This document shows, in pieces, positions 6,152-13,477 of a stretch of DNA of 13,477 nt. A program made the position numbers and the translations under genes. This DNA comes from an uncultured Treponema sp. (lineage in GTDB: Bacteria; Spirochaetota; Spirochaetia; Treponematales; Treponemataceae): assembly GCA_937891125.1 (NCBI GenBank), contig CALAEZ010000337.1:1-13477 (forward strand), given 5' to 3'. The notes under the pieces are model-generated. The model was not told where the DNA came from. It saw only the letters and a list, made by a program, of their open reading frames with translations, and made no database searches. Every line of letters starts with the position of its first letter. Position 1 is the first letter of the stretch.

Positions 6152-7711
6152 ATGCAGATTTTTTCATTTTCGCCTTTCGGCTATGAAGGCGCGCTCGTAG
6201 CCGTTGAGGTTGACTTTCGCCGCGGGATTCCTGCTGTCGATGACGTGGGGCTTGCAGACGGAGCCGTCAAAGAATCCCGCGAGCGCATGAGAAGCGCAAT
6301 CAGAAACAGCGGCTATGAATTTCCGATGGAACGGGTATTGATAAGCCTGTCGCCAGCAGACTTAAAAAAAGAAGGCGCCGGCTTCGATTTAGCACTGGCG
6401 CTTGCTGTTCTGTACGAGGCTGGAAAGAAAACACGGGGCGAAGCTTTGCCGCAGCAGGTACTTGTCATGGGCGAGCTAGAGCTATCCGGCGCCTTACGGC
6501 CAGTAAAGGGCATTCAAGCCGCGGTCAGCACGGCGGCGCAAGCGGGCATCAAGCATTGCATTGTAAGCGCAGGTAACGGCGATGAGGCGCGGCAGGTACC
6601 GGGAATACACGTATTTGCCGCCGAAACGCTTACCGAAGCATACGAGGCGCTTTTTACGCCTGACGCATTTACACAGGGCGCCGGAGCTGAAAGCGCCTTT
6701 CTGCCAGAAGGCTGCGTATCGGTAGAAGGCGTGCTCTTCTCTGCCCTGCCACCTCATGCAGATTTTTCCGATGTAAGCGGCCAAGAGCAGCTGGTACGCG
6801 CGCTCCAGGTAGCCGCCGCTGGCGGACACAACCTGCTTGCCTACGGCCCGCCCGGCTGCGGAAAAACGCTTTCCATACAGCGCTTTAGCGCCCTGCTGCC
6901 ACTGTTGACAGTTGAAGAGAGCATGAGCGTCACCCGCATACACAGTCTTGCCGGGCTTCTGTCGCCCCATCAGCCGTTAGTGCGCATTCCGCCGTTCAGG
7001 CAGCCGCACCAGACAGCAAGCATAGAAGGCATGTGTGGCGGCGGCATACACTGCCGTCCGGGCGAAATCTCGCTTGCACATAATGGCGTGCTGTTTTTAG
7101 ATGAGGCGGCAGAATTTAGAAGCTCATGCCTGCAGATGCTGCGCGTGCCGTTAGAAAGTGGCTCCATCACGCTTAGCCGCGCGGGGCGCACAACCGTCTA
7201 TCCCGCGCTTTTTCAGCTGCTGTTAGCAACAAACCCCTGCCCGTGCGGTAATTACGGCGTTCCCGGTAAGCTCTGCCTGTGCAGCGCACACGCCGTTGAG
7301 CAATACTGGCGCAAGTTTTCAGGTCCGTTGCTTGACCGCATTGCGATTCGTGTTGCGGTTCCAGGCGCAGAAGGCGAAGAGCGCGGAGCGCCAACGGCAA
7401 AAACGCTTTCGACAGCAGAGCTGCGCGTACAGATTGCAAAGGCGGTTACCATGCAGCGCAGGCGGCAAGGAAAGAAAAACGCGCGGCTTTCGCCACAGGA
7501 GCTTCTTCGCTGGTGTGCATTAGGAAAAGAAGAGCAGCAGTTTCTCAATACCGCCGCGCTGCGTGACGACTACTCTCAGCGCTCGGTAAGCTGTTGTCTG
7601 CAGCTTGCGCGCACGTTAGCCGACATGGAGTTATCAGAAAAAATAACGGTTGTGCATCTTAAGGAGGCGCTTGCCTTACACAGCGCAAGCCTGCCGTTTA
7701 CTGCGCTGTAA
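6152..7711 (+). CDS. comM: ComM/YifB-family AAA+ ATPase (Mg-chelatase-like)
   Basis: A 519-residue cytoplasmic protein of the ComM (YifB) family; in Vibrio cholerae and Haemophilus, ComM is a hexameric helicase that promotes branch migration during integration of transformed DNA. N-terminal Lon-protease-like domain about 1-170 (begins with the conserved S-F-S-P-F-G-Y-E-G; includes S-P-A-D-L-K-K-E-G-A-G-F-D-L and M-G-E-L-E-L-S-G). The AAA+ core has Walker A G-P-P-G-C-G-K-T (232-239) and Walker B L-F-L-D-E-A-A-E-F (314-322). A four-cysteine motif N-P-C-P-C-G ... C-L-C (Cys363, 365, 375, 377) is the family's zinc-like insert, and L-L-D-R-I (393-397) carries the sensor arginine region. The C-terminal Mg-chelatase-C domain is about 420-515. 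AGGAG stands seven bases before the ATG. Normal length, no defects seen. Confidence 0.93.
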   Translation: MQIFSFSPFGYEGALVAVEVDFRRGIPAVDDVGLADGAVKESRERMRSAIRNSGYEFPMERVLISLSPADLKKEGAGFDLALALAVLYEAGKKTRGEALPQQVLVMGELELSGALRPVKGIQAAVSTAAQAGIKHCIVSAGNGDEARQVPGIHVFAAETLTEAYEALFTPDAFTQGAGAESAFLPEGCVSVEGVLFSALPPHADFSDVSGQEQLVRALQVAAAGGHNLLAYGPPGCGKTLSIQRFSALLPLLTVEESMSVTRIHSLAGLLSPHQPLVRIPPFRQPHQTASIEGMCGGGIHCRPGEISLAHNGVLFLDEAAEFRSSCLQMLRVPLESGSITLSRAGRTTVYPALFQLLLATNPCPCGNYGVPGKLCLCSAHAVEQYWRKFSGPLLDRIAIRVAVPGAEGEERGAPTAKTLSTAELRVQIAKAVTMQRRRQGKKNARLSPQELLRWCALGKEEQQFLNTAALRDDYSQRSVSCCLQLARTLADMELSEKITVVHLKEALALHSASLPFTAL

Positions 7712-7742
7712 AAAAAGGGGGCTGTTGTTGTCAGCAGTCCCC
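7710..7742 (-). terminator. Rho-independent terminator for the large lipoprotein gene
   Basis: On the minus strand GGGG (7742-7739) and GCTG (7735-7732) pair with CAGC (7724-7721) and CCCC (7720-7717) around a 7-base loop with a 3-base bulge, and a run of seven T follows (7716-7710). It ends transcription coming from the lipoprotein gene, whose stop is at 7785. In the + direction the same hairpin has no T-run and would terminate comM poorly. Confidence 0.75.
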
Positions 7743-7784
7743 TACACATGCGCTAAAAGGCGCTTGGATTTTTAGAAAGAAGCA

Positions 7785-10229
7785 TTAGTTATCAATACCA
7801 GCAACAGTAGTTGGTGTCAGAGTAAATGTATCTGAGTAATACGTATTGCCGTCTGAATCAACTGCTTTAATAACGTACAGATAGTAGCCGTAGCTAGAAA
7901 CAGTGTCGCTGAATGAGTACATAACGGTATTTGTACCGTACTCAACAGTTTCAGAATTAAGATTAGTGTATGTTGCCGTTGCTGTTACCGCAGTAGCAGA
8001 GTTAGTCACGCTTTCAAAGCCAGAAGTCAGATAATCCATTGAATACCCGTTATACGTTGCGCGATACAATGTAATTGAGCTAAATGCACTTGTTGGCGCA
8101 TACAAGTCGTATTTATTAGAATACAGCGAATCTTTACCAAAGTAGATGTTTACACTGGTTCCATACGTTGCATTAAGTCCACTTGCCGGAGACATTGAAT
8201 AGTTAACCTCAGTAGTGCCAATCTTCCAGGTAAGAGCATAAGAACGACTGTCTACCGTTGCTGTTGTAGGAAGCAAAGTTGTGCCGTACGTAGCACTGCC
8301 ATCGTAAATGGTCGGGTTGTATGCGAAGTTGCTTGAATAGTCACTTACTGAAAGAACAGCATATACCTTGTCAGCACTTACGCTGTAAACAGTATCAGTC
8401 TTCAATACGTAGTATTCATAAATACCGAAGTCAGAAACAGTATCCTTGTACACAGCAACGTATTCGCCTTCCTGATATTCGAATTGGCTTGAAGTAAGCG
8501 TTGTTACTGCGGTAAATGCGCCAAGGGTGAGGTTTGAGGTAGCACTTGTTGTAGACGATTCGCCGTACTGTGCGCGGTACAAGGTGTACGTATAGTTAGC
8601 CATTGTTTCTGTGTCGTCATCGACCGTGTCAGAAACATTTACGTATACAGTTTCGCTTCCAGTGTCGTACTGCTTAACCGTAAGTGTTGGGGCGGTAAGT
8701 GCATATTCAGCAATAGTTGCGCTATCGCTGTAGGTTGCCGTCTTGTAGCCAGATTTAGAGGCAGTTACGCGGAATGTATACGAACCCTCTGCAAGGTCTT
8801 TCAAGTATACGATATAGCCAGTTTCGCTTGCAGTAGTATCATCGGTGTAGCCCCAGTTTCCAAGGTCACTGATTTCTGTCCACAAGGTTTCCTTAGTGCC
8901 TACGGTAGCTGTGTACAAGGCATAAGAAGCAGTTACCGTTACGTCTTCGTCTGCAGTAATCACCAGCTTAATGTCGTTTGCCCAGTTGTCGCCGTCCATA
9001 TTGAGTACAGTCGCTGAAATGCCAGCGGTTGTATCAGTGTCAACGTATGCAGCTACAGTTGTAGAATGTGCAGATTCTACATTACCATTATCAGAAAGCA
9101 CAACGTAGAATGTGTGAGCAGCAGTGTTGTCCGCTACTGCATAGTCAAGGTAGTAGCAGGTGCCTAGGTCAGCGTAAGTATCTTCCCTGATTGTACCACT
9201 TACCGCAGTATACAGACCAGTTACCGAGTCATACAGGTAGACCTTGTACTTAGAAGCTGCGTATACATCGCCAGAAGCAGTTTCTGCTGGTGTCCACAGA
9301 ACGCGGACTGTGTTACCTTCATCAATATAGCCTGCATACTTAATTGCAGTGCTTGCACCTTCAGTATCAAGTGCATCAATGGTGATGGTGTCTGAAACAA
9401 TGTATGAATCTTCATACCCATCTGCAGAAACCTTTACAACAATCTGATAGACGCCAGCTGCGGTAACCGTAATAGCGCTTGACTTGTAGGTTTCGTCAAC
9501 CGTGTAGTAGTTCGGCTCAATTGAAGTTGTGAAGGCAGTATAGGTACCATTTGTGAAAGAACCTGTTGTAGTATCAAACAACGTTGTACCGTTTCCTTTG
9601 CAGACATAATACGTATAATTAAGGAATGCCTTTACTGGGAAAATAACGTAATACTGTAACGGATTGCTTGAACTTTGCTCGAAATACAGATTTGACTTAC
9701 TGATAATGAAGCTTGAAGAGCCAGAAAGCTTTGCAATATCAAGCGCAGTAGTAAGATTGCCATTGGTGTAATATGCAGGAACAATAGCCTTTGCAGAAGC
9801 AGAGCTCGAATTTCCCTTTACGGTAATGTATGTTGAATAGTTGTTGGTAGATCCCGAAGTTTCATTTGCTGATGACACTTCGCTATTATCACCTTTTGCA
9901 ATTACATATGCAGTATAGGTATAGGTAGCACCATTATAAATGTCATAATCTATTTCAGCATTAGAAAGCCCTAAGTTGGTAGTTGCAGTAGTACCATCGT
10001 AAATAACTTTTCCGTCATCACGAAGTACTTTTACTGTTGCACCCGTTGTTGACTCACCCCACGCAACGTAGTTAAAGCCAGGATATGCCACGGCTTTAAT
10101 GTTAACTGCATCAAGCGTAAGCACATCGATGTTGCTTGAATCACTGCTGTCCTCATAGGTACAAGCCGCAAAAAACGAAGTTGCAAGCACAACAGAAGCG
10201 ATTGCAACACTCTTGAAAAGTTTTTTCAT
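7785..10229 (-). CDS. large repetitive surface lipoprotein
   Basis: An 814-residue secreted protein. The frame extends to a GTG at 10241, but GGAGG (10239-10235) puts the start at ATG 10229: M-K-K-L-F-K then a hydrophobic stretch and lipobox S-F-F-A-A-C (Cys23), then an acidic/Ser linker. The mature part is very rich in Thr, Ser, Tyr, Asp and Val and reads as a chain of beta-sandwich, fibronectin-III-like modules, for example about 38-120 (V-A-Y-P-G-F-N-Y-V-A-W) and 295-395 (Y-I-D-E-G-N-T-V-R-V-L-W). Two C-terminal modules resemble each other: L-Y-R-A-Q-Y at about 550 with S-D-F-G-I-Y-E-Y-Y-V-L-K, and L-Y-R-A-T-Y at about 721 with S-S-Y-G-Y-Y-L-Y-V-I-K. Likely an outer-surface or periplasmic lipoprotein; binding partner unknown. 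Its promoter has a G9 tract in the spacer, suggesting phase-variable expression. It ends at a good terminator (7710-7742). Confidence 0.85.
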   Translation of the reverse strand: MKKLFKSVAIASVVLATSFFAACTYEDSSDSSNIDVLTLDAVNIKAVAYPGFNYVAWGESTTGATVKVLRDDGKVIYDGTTATTNLGLSNAEIDYDIYNGATYTYTAYVIAKGDNSEVSSANETSGSTNNYSTYITVKGNSSSASAKAIVPAYYTNGNLTTALDIAKLSGSSSFIISKSNLYFEQSSSNPLQYYVIFPVKAFLNYTYYVCKGNGTTLFDTTTGSFTNGTYTAFTTSIEPNYYTVDETYKSSAITVTAAGVYQIVVKVSADGYEDSYIVSDTITIDALDTEGASTAIKYAGYIDEGNTVRVLWTPAETASGDVYAASKYKVYLYDSVTGLYTAVSGTIREDTYADLGTCYYLDYAVADNTAAHTFYVVLSDNGNVESAHSTTVAAYVDTDTTAGISATVLNMDGDNWANDIKLVITADEDVTVTASYALYTATVGTKETLWTEISDLGNWGYTDDTTASETGYIVYLKDLAEGSYTFRVTASKSGYKTATYSDSATIAEYALTAPTLTVKQYDTGSETVYVNVSDTVDDDTETMANYTYTLYRAQYGESSTTSATSNLTLGAFTAVTTLTSSQFEYQEGEYVAVYKDTVSDFGIYEYYVLKTDTVYSVSADKVYAVLSVSDYSSNFAYNPTIYDGSATYGTTLLPTTATVDSRSYALTWKIGTTEVNYSMSPASGLNATYGTSVNIYFGKDSLYSNKYDLYAPTSAFSSITLYRATYNGYSMDYLTSGFESVTNSATAVTATATYTNLNSETVEYGTNTVMYSFSDTVSSYGYYLYVIKAVDSDGNTYYSDTFTLTPTTVAGIDN

Positions 10230-10257
10230 ACTTTCCTCCACAATAAAATAATGTGGA

Positions 10258-10287
10258 ATAATACCCCCCCCCTAAAGTTTAAGTCAA
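10258..10287 (-). promoter_or_regulatory. lipoprotein promoter with a G9 tract in its spacer
   Basis: On the minus strand, -35 TTGACT (10287-10282) and -10 TATTAT (10263-10258) are 18 bases apart, and the nine spacer bases next to the -10 are all G (+ strand C9, 10264-10272). Start point near 10251. Loss of one G would give the optimal 17-base spacing, so slippage should change promoter strength. A short inverted repeat (CCACA 10238-10242, TGTGG 10252-10256) overlaps the start point and ribosome site. Confidence 0.75.
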
Positions 10288-10354
10288 TCTTTCTTTTAAT
10301 AAAACCGCAGTTTTTTTTGTCATTCCCGCATTTCGCAGCACACTGCTTTTCTAT

Positions 10355-10383
10355 TTGCATTTATTGCACACTACAGCTAGAAT
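10355..10383 (+). promoter_or_regulatory. probable promoter of the EAL gene
   Basis: TTGCAT (10355-10360), 17 bases, then TAGAAT (10378-10383), with the start codon 19 bases further. The -35 is a weak match (first three bases). It is divergent from the G9 lipoprotein promoter; the two -35 boxes are 67 bases apart. Confidence 0.45.
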
Positions 10384-10402
10384 AGACCGCCGAGGGGCAT
10401 AT

Positions 10403-12895
10403 ATGAAACGACCACGAAAGCGCATTCTTATTCCGCTGTTATCGATTGCACTGTTTGGCATTTTGTTCGCCATGACGCATATGACACTCAGCTACTTTCA
10501 TGCCATGTGGGACATGCAGAACACGTATGCGCCAGCACTTGTTTCAAGTGGCAAGCGCGTGCTGTACATCAGCTCATACAACCTCAATTTTGAAAGCGTA
10601 CGTCTCCAGGAGCGCGGTATTCAGGCAGGGCTCGGCAAATACGGCATTGGCTACGACTGCGAATATATGGACACAAAAAGCTACAACAGCGAAGAAATTG
10701 CAGAAGTCTTTTACGAGTCGCTCAAATACAAGCTGACGCACCACCGCACCTACGACGCTGTTATCGTGGGCGATGACACTGCACTTGCCTTTGTGCTGTC
10801 GCACCAAGTAGAGCTTTTTAACGAAACGCCGATTGTCTTCATTGGCGTCAGCAACGGAGAGCTTGCCGAGTGGGCGTCAAAAAAAGGCTTTATTACTGGC
10901 GCCATTGAAGATTTGCATTTAGAAGATTTGCTCCAGCTTGCGTTGCAGCTCTACCCGAGCGCAACTTCCGTTACCGCCATTTCCGGCAGTTCTTCTTCCG
11001 TCGACCTAGGAAAGCAAAAGCAGTTTTTAGAGCTTAAGCCGCGTTTCCCCAACTACGAGTTTAAGACCATTGACGCCACTGAATCTACGCAGATTTCGCT
11101 CGCCGCGCACATTTCGCATATCACTAACAGCATTATCATCAACCTTGGCTTTTTTGAGGATGGCGACAAAAATCACTACACAAGCCAGTCCATGCAGGAA
11201 TTTTTAAGCGCCTGCACCCATCTGCCGACCTTTTCGATTACGCCAGGCGGCGTGGGAAGTGGCGCTGCAGCGGGAGTGATTGTAAACCAGGAAGATGCAG
11301 GAAGATACGCGGCAGAACTCTGCAAGCGTATAACCTCTGGTGAAAGCCCCGCGTTTATCCCTATCTACCGCGGCATTGGAACGCACTATATTTTTGACGC
11401 GCAGGTTATGTACCGCCAGAATTTAAGCATGACAAATCTACCCGCCCACGCCATTTTTGTAAACGGCAAGGCGCCACTTCTCTACAAGTATCGGACGCTG
11501 TATGCACCGATTCTGCTGTTAGTGGCAAGCTTTATCCTGCTGATTGCCATTTCGGTGCTGTACTTAGTCGGCGCTCACAACGCACAGGCAAACCTGCGCC
11601 ATGCCGTTACCCACAATGCGCTTACCGGTCTTCCTAACCGCGTCTTAGCAATCGCAAAAATCAGCGAGCTCCTCAAGAAGAATCTTCCGTTTACCATTAT
11701 CACGATTGACATTGACGACTTAACAAGCATAAACGACTACTACTCGCGCGAATTTGGCGACCGACTGCTTATCGAGCTTGGCGAACGCTTACAGACGCTT
11801 GAAACGCCGGCTACCTACACGGTTTATCGGTTTACCAGTGACGAATTTACGCTGATTCTGCAGGCGCGCGCCCTACAGCCAAATGATGCAGAAATCTTCT
11901 TTTTGCGGCAGCTCTTGTCGGCGCCCTTCTGCACCGACGAAAATCCGCTTTTTATAAAAACAAGCATGGGCGTTGCCACCACCTCTTTTGAGATTCACAA
12001 GCCAGACACCTATCTGTCAAATGCAGACATTGCGGTAAACAAGGCAAAAGAGCAAGGCATTAACAAAACGGCATTTTTTAACGAGGAGATGCGGCGTGAA
12101 ATCGAAAAAAAACAGAGCATTGTCAAGGACATCGAATACGCGTGCCAAAATGGCGGATTTTACGTGGTCTTTCAGCCGCAGATAGATGTCAAAACGGGTG
12201 AGATTTACGGCTACGAGGCACTCGCACGCCTAAAGCTCCAGCGGAACGGTGAAGAAAAGAATATTCCGCCGATAGATTTTATTCCTGCTGCTGAAAAAAG
12301 CGGCTACATAAGCAAAATCGGGCGTATTGTCACTGAGCAAACGATTGCGCACATGGTTGAATGGCGCAAGAACGGCATGCAGCTGCACAAGGTTTCGATA
12401 AATTATTCGGTGGGGCAAACCACTGACCACGGCTATGTAAATTACTTGAGCGACCTGCTTGAAGAGCACGCCATTTCGCCCGATTTAATCTGCATTGAGA
12501 TTACCGAAAGCCTGTTTCTTGAAAACCGCAAGCAGGCAATGGAGCTGTTCGACCAATTCCGTGCAATCGGTGTAGAGCTTGCCTTAGACGACTTTGGCAC
12601 CGGCTATTCAAGCTTAAGCTATCTTGCCTACCTGCCGGTCAGCACGGTAAAGATTGATAAGACGATGATTGATGCATATCTTTCGCAGGAAGACAAGAAC
12701 CCGTTCTTGCAGAATGTAGTAAATCTTGTGCACTCGCTTAATCTTTCGCTGACCGTTGAAGGCATTGAGCACGAATGGCAGTACAAAAAGATTGTACAGT
12801 TCGGCGGCGACCATATTCAGGGCTACTATTTCAGTAAGCCGTTATTGCCGGAACAAGTTGAAACTTTTGCTCCTGATTTTGAAAGCCATGTTTGA
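10403..12895 (+). CDS. membrane c-di-GMP phosphodiesterase: sensor, degenerate GGDEF, EAL
   Basis: An 830-residue inner-membrane signalling protein. The frame extends to a TTG at 10355, but GAGGGG just before ATG 10403 and the basic K-R-P-R-K-R start fix the N-terminus. Membrane segment 1 is about 8-30. Residues about 50-350 form a periplasmic ABC-substrate-binding-type sensor (R-V-L-Y-I-S-S-Y; D-A-V-I-V-G-D-D-T-A; T-P-I-V-F-I-G-V-S-N). Membrane segment 2 is about 367-390. The GGDEF domain (about 400-560) has T-S-D-E-F (478-482) where active cyclases have G-G-D-E-F, so it is probably inactive or only binds GTP. The EAL domain (about 571-820) keeps Glu605 in E-A-L, Asn667, Glu699, Asp729-Asp730 in D-D-F-G-T-G-Y-S-S, Lys750, Glu786 and Gln806, so it should hydrolyse c-di-GMP. 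The ligand is unknown. The next gene's promoter overlaps its stop codon. Confidence 0.9.
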   Translation: MKRPRKRILIPLLSIALFGILFAMTHMTLSYFHAMWDMQNTYAPALVSSGKRVLYISSYNLNFESVRLQERGIQAGLGKYGIGYDCEYMDTKSYNSEEIAEVFYESLKYKLTHHRTYDAVIVGDDTALAFVLSHQVELFNETPIVFIGVSNGELAEWASKKGFITGAIEDLHLEDLLQLALQLYPSATSVTAISGSSSSVDLGKQKQFLELKPRFPNYEFKTIDATESTQISLAAHISHITNSIIINLGFFEDGDKNHYTSQSMQEFLSACTHLPTFSITPGGVGSGAAAGVIVNQEDAGRYAAELCKRITSGESPAFIPIYRGIGTHYIFDAQVMYRQNLSMTNLPAHAIFVNGKAPLLYKYRTLYAPILLLVASFILLIAISVLYLVGAHNAQANLRHAVTHNALTGLPNRVLAIAKISELLKKNLPFTIITIDIDDLTSINDYYSREFGDRLLIELGERLQTLETPATYTVYRFTSDEFTLILQARALQPNDAEIFFLRQLLSAPFCTDENPLFIKTSMGVATTSFEIHKPDTYLSNADIAVNKAKEQGINKTAFFNEEMRREIEKKQSIVKDIEYACQNGGFYVVFQPQIDVKTGEIYGYEALARLKLQRNGEEKNIPPIDFIPAAEKSGYISKIGRIVTEQTIAHMVEWRKNGMQLHKVSINYSVGQTTDHGYVNYLSDLLEEHAISPDLICIEITESLFLENRKQAMELFDQFRAIGVELALDDFGTGYSSLSYLAYLPVSTVKIDKTMIDAYLSQEDKNPFLQNVVNLVHSLNLSLTVEGIEHEWQYKKIVQFGGDHIQGYYFSKPLLPEQVETFAPDFESHV

Positions 12896-12920
12896 CTTAT
12901 AAAGTGCTATCTGCGATAAT
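12892..12920 (+). promoter_or_regulatory. promoter of the small membrane protein gene
   Basis: TTGACT (12892-12897), exactly 17 bases, then GATAAT (12915-12920), preceded by TGC as an extended -10. The -35 overlaps the TGA stop (12893-12895) of the EAL gene. The start codon lies 19 bases after the -10, behind AGGAG (12929-12933). Confidence 0.65.
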
Positions 12921-12939
12921 TTGCGCATAGGAGTTTTAT

Positions 12940-13350
12940 ATGGCAAAAAAATCTGGATTATTAGGCTATCTGTATTTAGCAGGTATGGCGCTTGTTGTAA
13001 TCGGCTGCTTTTTACCGCTTTCGTCTCATTTCGGCGGAAATCTTAAGGGAGCAACCGCTGTAAGTCACATCGGAGACGGCGGCATTATGTCAATCAGCGC
13101 AATTCTGGCGCTCGTCGGTGCAGCAGCAGGAATCGCATTATGCTTTGTTCCAGTCAAAAATGCAAAGCTCTTGAAACTTGTATCCGTAATTGTTTCAGTT
13201 GCAGGCGGCATCTACGTCGTAGCGAACACAAACAGCACGGCATTTAAAATTGCCGCAAAGGTGACAAGCGCACACATCGGGCTTGGCATGGCAGTTATCA
13301 TCATCGGCTGGGTGCTTGCACTTGTCGGCTGGGTGTTACATAAAGACTAA
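12940..13350 (+). CDS. small four-helix membrane protein, unknown function
   Basis: A 136-residue integral membrane protein that I cannot assign to a family. Four hydrophobic segments: about 8-26 (Y-L-Y-L-A-G-M-A-L-V-V-I-G), 49-70 (S-I-S-A-I-L-A-L-V-G), 77-95 (L-K-L-V-S-V-I-V-S-V-A-G-G) and 111-132 (I-G-L-G-M-A-V-I-I-I-G-W). The short loop after the first (residues 27-48) is Gly/Ser-rich, and the Lys residues at the N-terminus, near 72-78 and at the C-terminus suggest both ends are cytoplasmic. The start is secure (AGGAG six bases upstream). The gene has its own promoter, overlapping the end of the EAL gene, and its own terminator, so it is a single-gene unit. It resembles generic small four-segment membrane proteins only in layout. 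Confidence 0.8.
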   Translation: MAKKSGLLGYLYLAGMALVVIGCFLPLSSHFGGNLKGATAVSHIGDGGIMSISAILALVGAAAGIALCFVPVKNAKLLKLVSVIVSVAGGIYVVANTNSTAFKIAAKVTSAHIGLGMAVIIIGWVLALVGWVLHKD

Positions 13351-13359
13351 AACATCTGA

Positions 13360-13395
13360 GGAATGAGCGTGATAAACGCCCATTCCTTTTTTTTT
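13360..13395 (+). terminator. Rho-independent terminator
   Basis: GGAATG (13360-13365) and GCGT (13367-13370) pair with ACGC (13376-13379) and CATTCC (13381-13386), with one A·C mismatch and a GATAA loop, followed by nine T (13387-13395). It ends the small membrane protein gene. The T-run also touches the stop codon of the convergent gene on -. Confidence 0.9.
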
Positions 13396-13477
13396 ACTGC
13401 ACATCCAAATATTCTTTTCTTGTCGGCGGCGGATACGCTTTATCCAGAAGCGCAACTCCGTTTCTCCGCATCCACAG
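13394..13477 (-). CDS. C-terminus of a minus-strand gene (rest outside window)
   Basis: On the minus strand the last 84 bases read as 27 codons and a TAA (13396-13394): ... R-R-N-G-V-A-L-L-D-K-A-Y-P-P-P, then T-R-K-E-Y-L-D-V-Q. The frame is open to the window edge, and the codons end right at the terminator of the convergent gene, as expected of a real gene end. Too short to name the product. Confidence 0.55.
   Translation of the reverse strand: MWMRRNGVALLDKAYPPPTRKEYLDVQ

Noticed and set aside
6494..6970. 158-codon minus-strand frame inside comM
   Set aside because: It lies opposite a fully conserved ComM reading frame, with no ribosome site or recognisable protein; an antisense shadow of G/C-rich codons.
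7717..7742. Terminator for comM in the + direction
   Set aside because: The hairpin lacks a T-run on +; the T-run is on the minus side, so it serves the lipoprotein gene.
8572..8582. Third copy of the GCGGTACAA motif
   Set aside because: It lies inside the lipoprotein coding sequence and simply encodes the repeated L-Y-R-A segment; no hairpin surrounds it.
10230..10241. GTG start at 10241 for the large lipoprotein
   Set aside because: Those codons are the ribosome-binding site itself (GGAGG); ATG 10229 begins a proper signal peptide.
10355..10402. TTG start giving 16 extra residues on the EAL protein
   Set aside because: The TTG coincides with the probable -35 box and lies upstream of the expected transcript start; ATG 10403 has a ribosome site and begins a normal membrane anchor.
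1..13477. CRISPR arrays, tRNA/rRNA genes, transposase or integrase genes
   Set aside because: Looked for on both strands; no regularly spaced repeats, no cloverleaf or rRNA sequence, and no transposase or integrase motif was seen.

Overview
The window looks like spirochaete chromosome, most likely a Treponema. Evidence: several surface lipoproteins with relaxed lipoboxes, a protein pairing two cyclic-nucleotide-binding domains with a C-terminal winged helix, a c-di-GMP protein with an ABC-substrate-binding-type sensor, and a poly-G tract inside a lipoprotein promoter, an arrangement known from the tpr genes of Treponema pallidum. This is inference from gene content; there is no rRNA or other marker gene.

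Layout. 1-1714: the end of a SufS-type cysteine desulfurase, then a serine O-acetyltransferase, both on + (cysteine and sulfur metabolism). 1715-3827: an accessory, visibly A/T-richer island. It holds a consensus sigma-70-type promoter, a run of strong hairpins, an unrecognised 190-codon ORF, a small lipoprotein gene with a strong terminator, a reverse-strand lipoprotein gene that has lost its 5' end, and a short 3' fragment of a + strand gene that runs into an integron attC-like structured site. The hairpin block on the left and the attC-like site on the right share an 11/12-base motif in the same orientation. 3828-6002: a double-cNMP-domain regulator (-) and a PHP-family phosphoesterase (+) are divergent across 57 bases; the PHP gene appears to be transcribed leaderless. 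6003-7711: a ComM/YifB AAA+ protein behind a structured leader. 7712-10287: a large repetitive surface lipoprotein (-) with its terminator and a G9-containing promoter. 10355-12895: a membrane-anchored sensor with a degenerate GGDEF and an intact EAL domain (+). 12892-13395: a small membrane protein with a clear promoter and terminator. 13394-13477: the C-terminus of another gene on -.

How the parts fit. The core genes are mostly single-gene units with their own promoters and terminators. Two possible nucleotide-signalling proteins (cNMP-binding regulator, c-di-GMP phosphodiesterase) flank the PHP and ComM genes. The lipoprotein is probably switched on and off by slippage at G9. The accessory island is best read as integron-cassette remains: small unrelated cargo genes, broken ends, and an attC-like hairpin whose bulges all lie on one strand. 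No integrase gene is present in the window.
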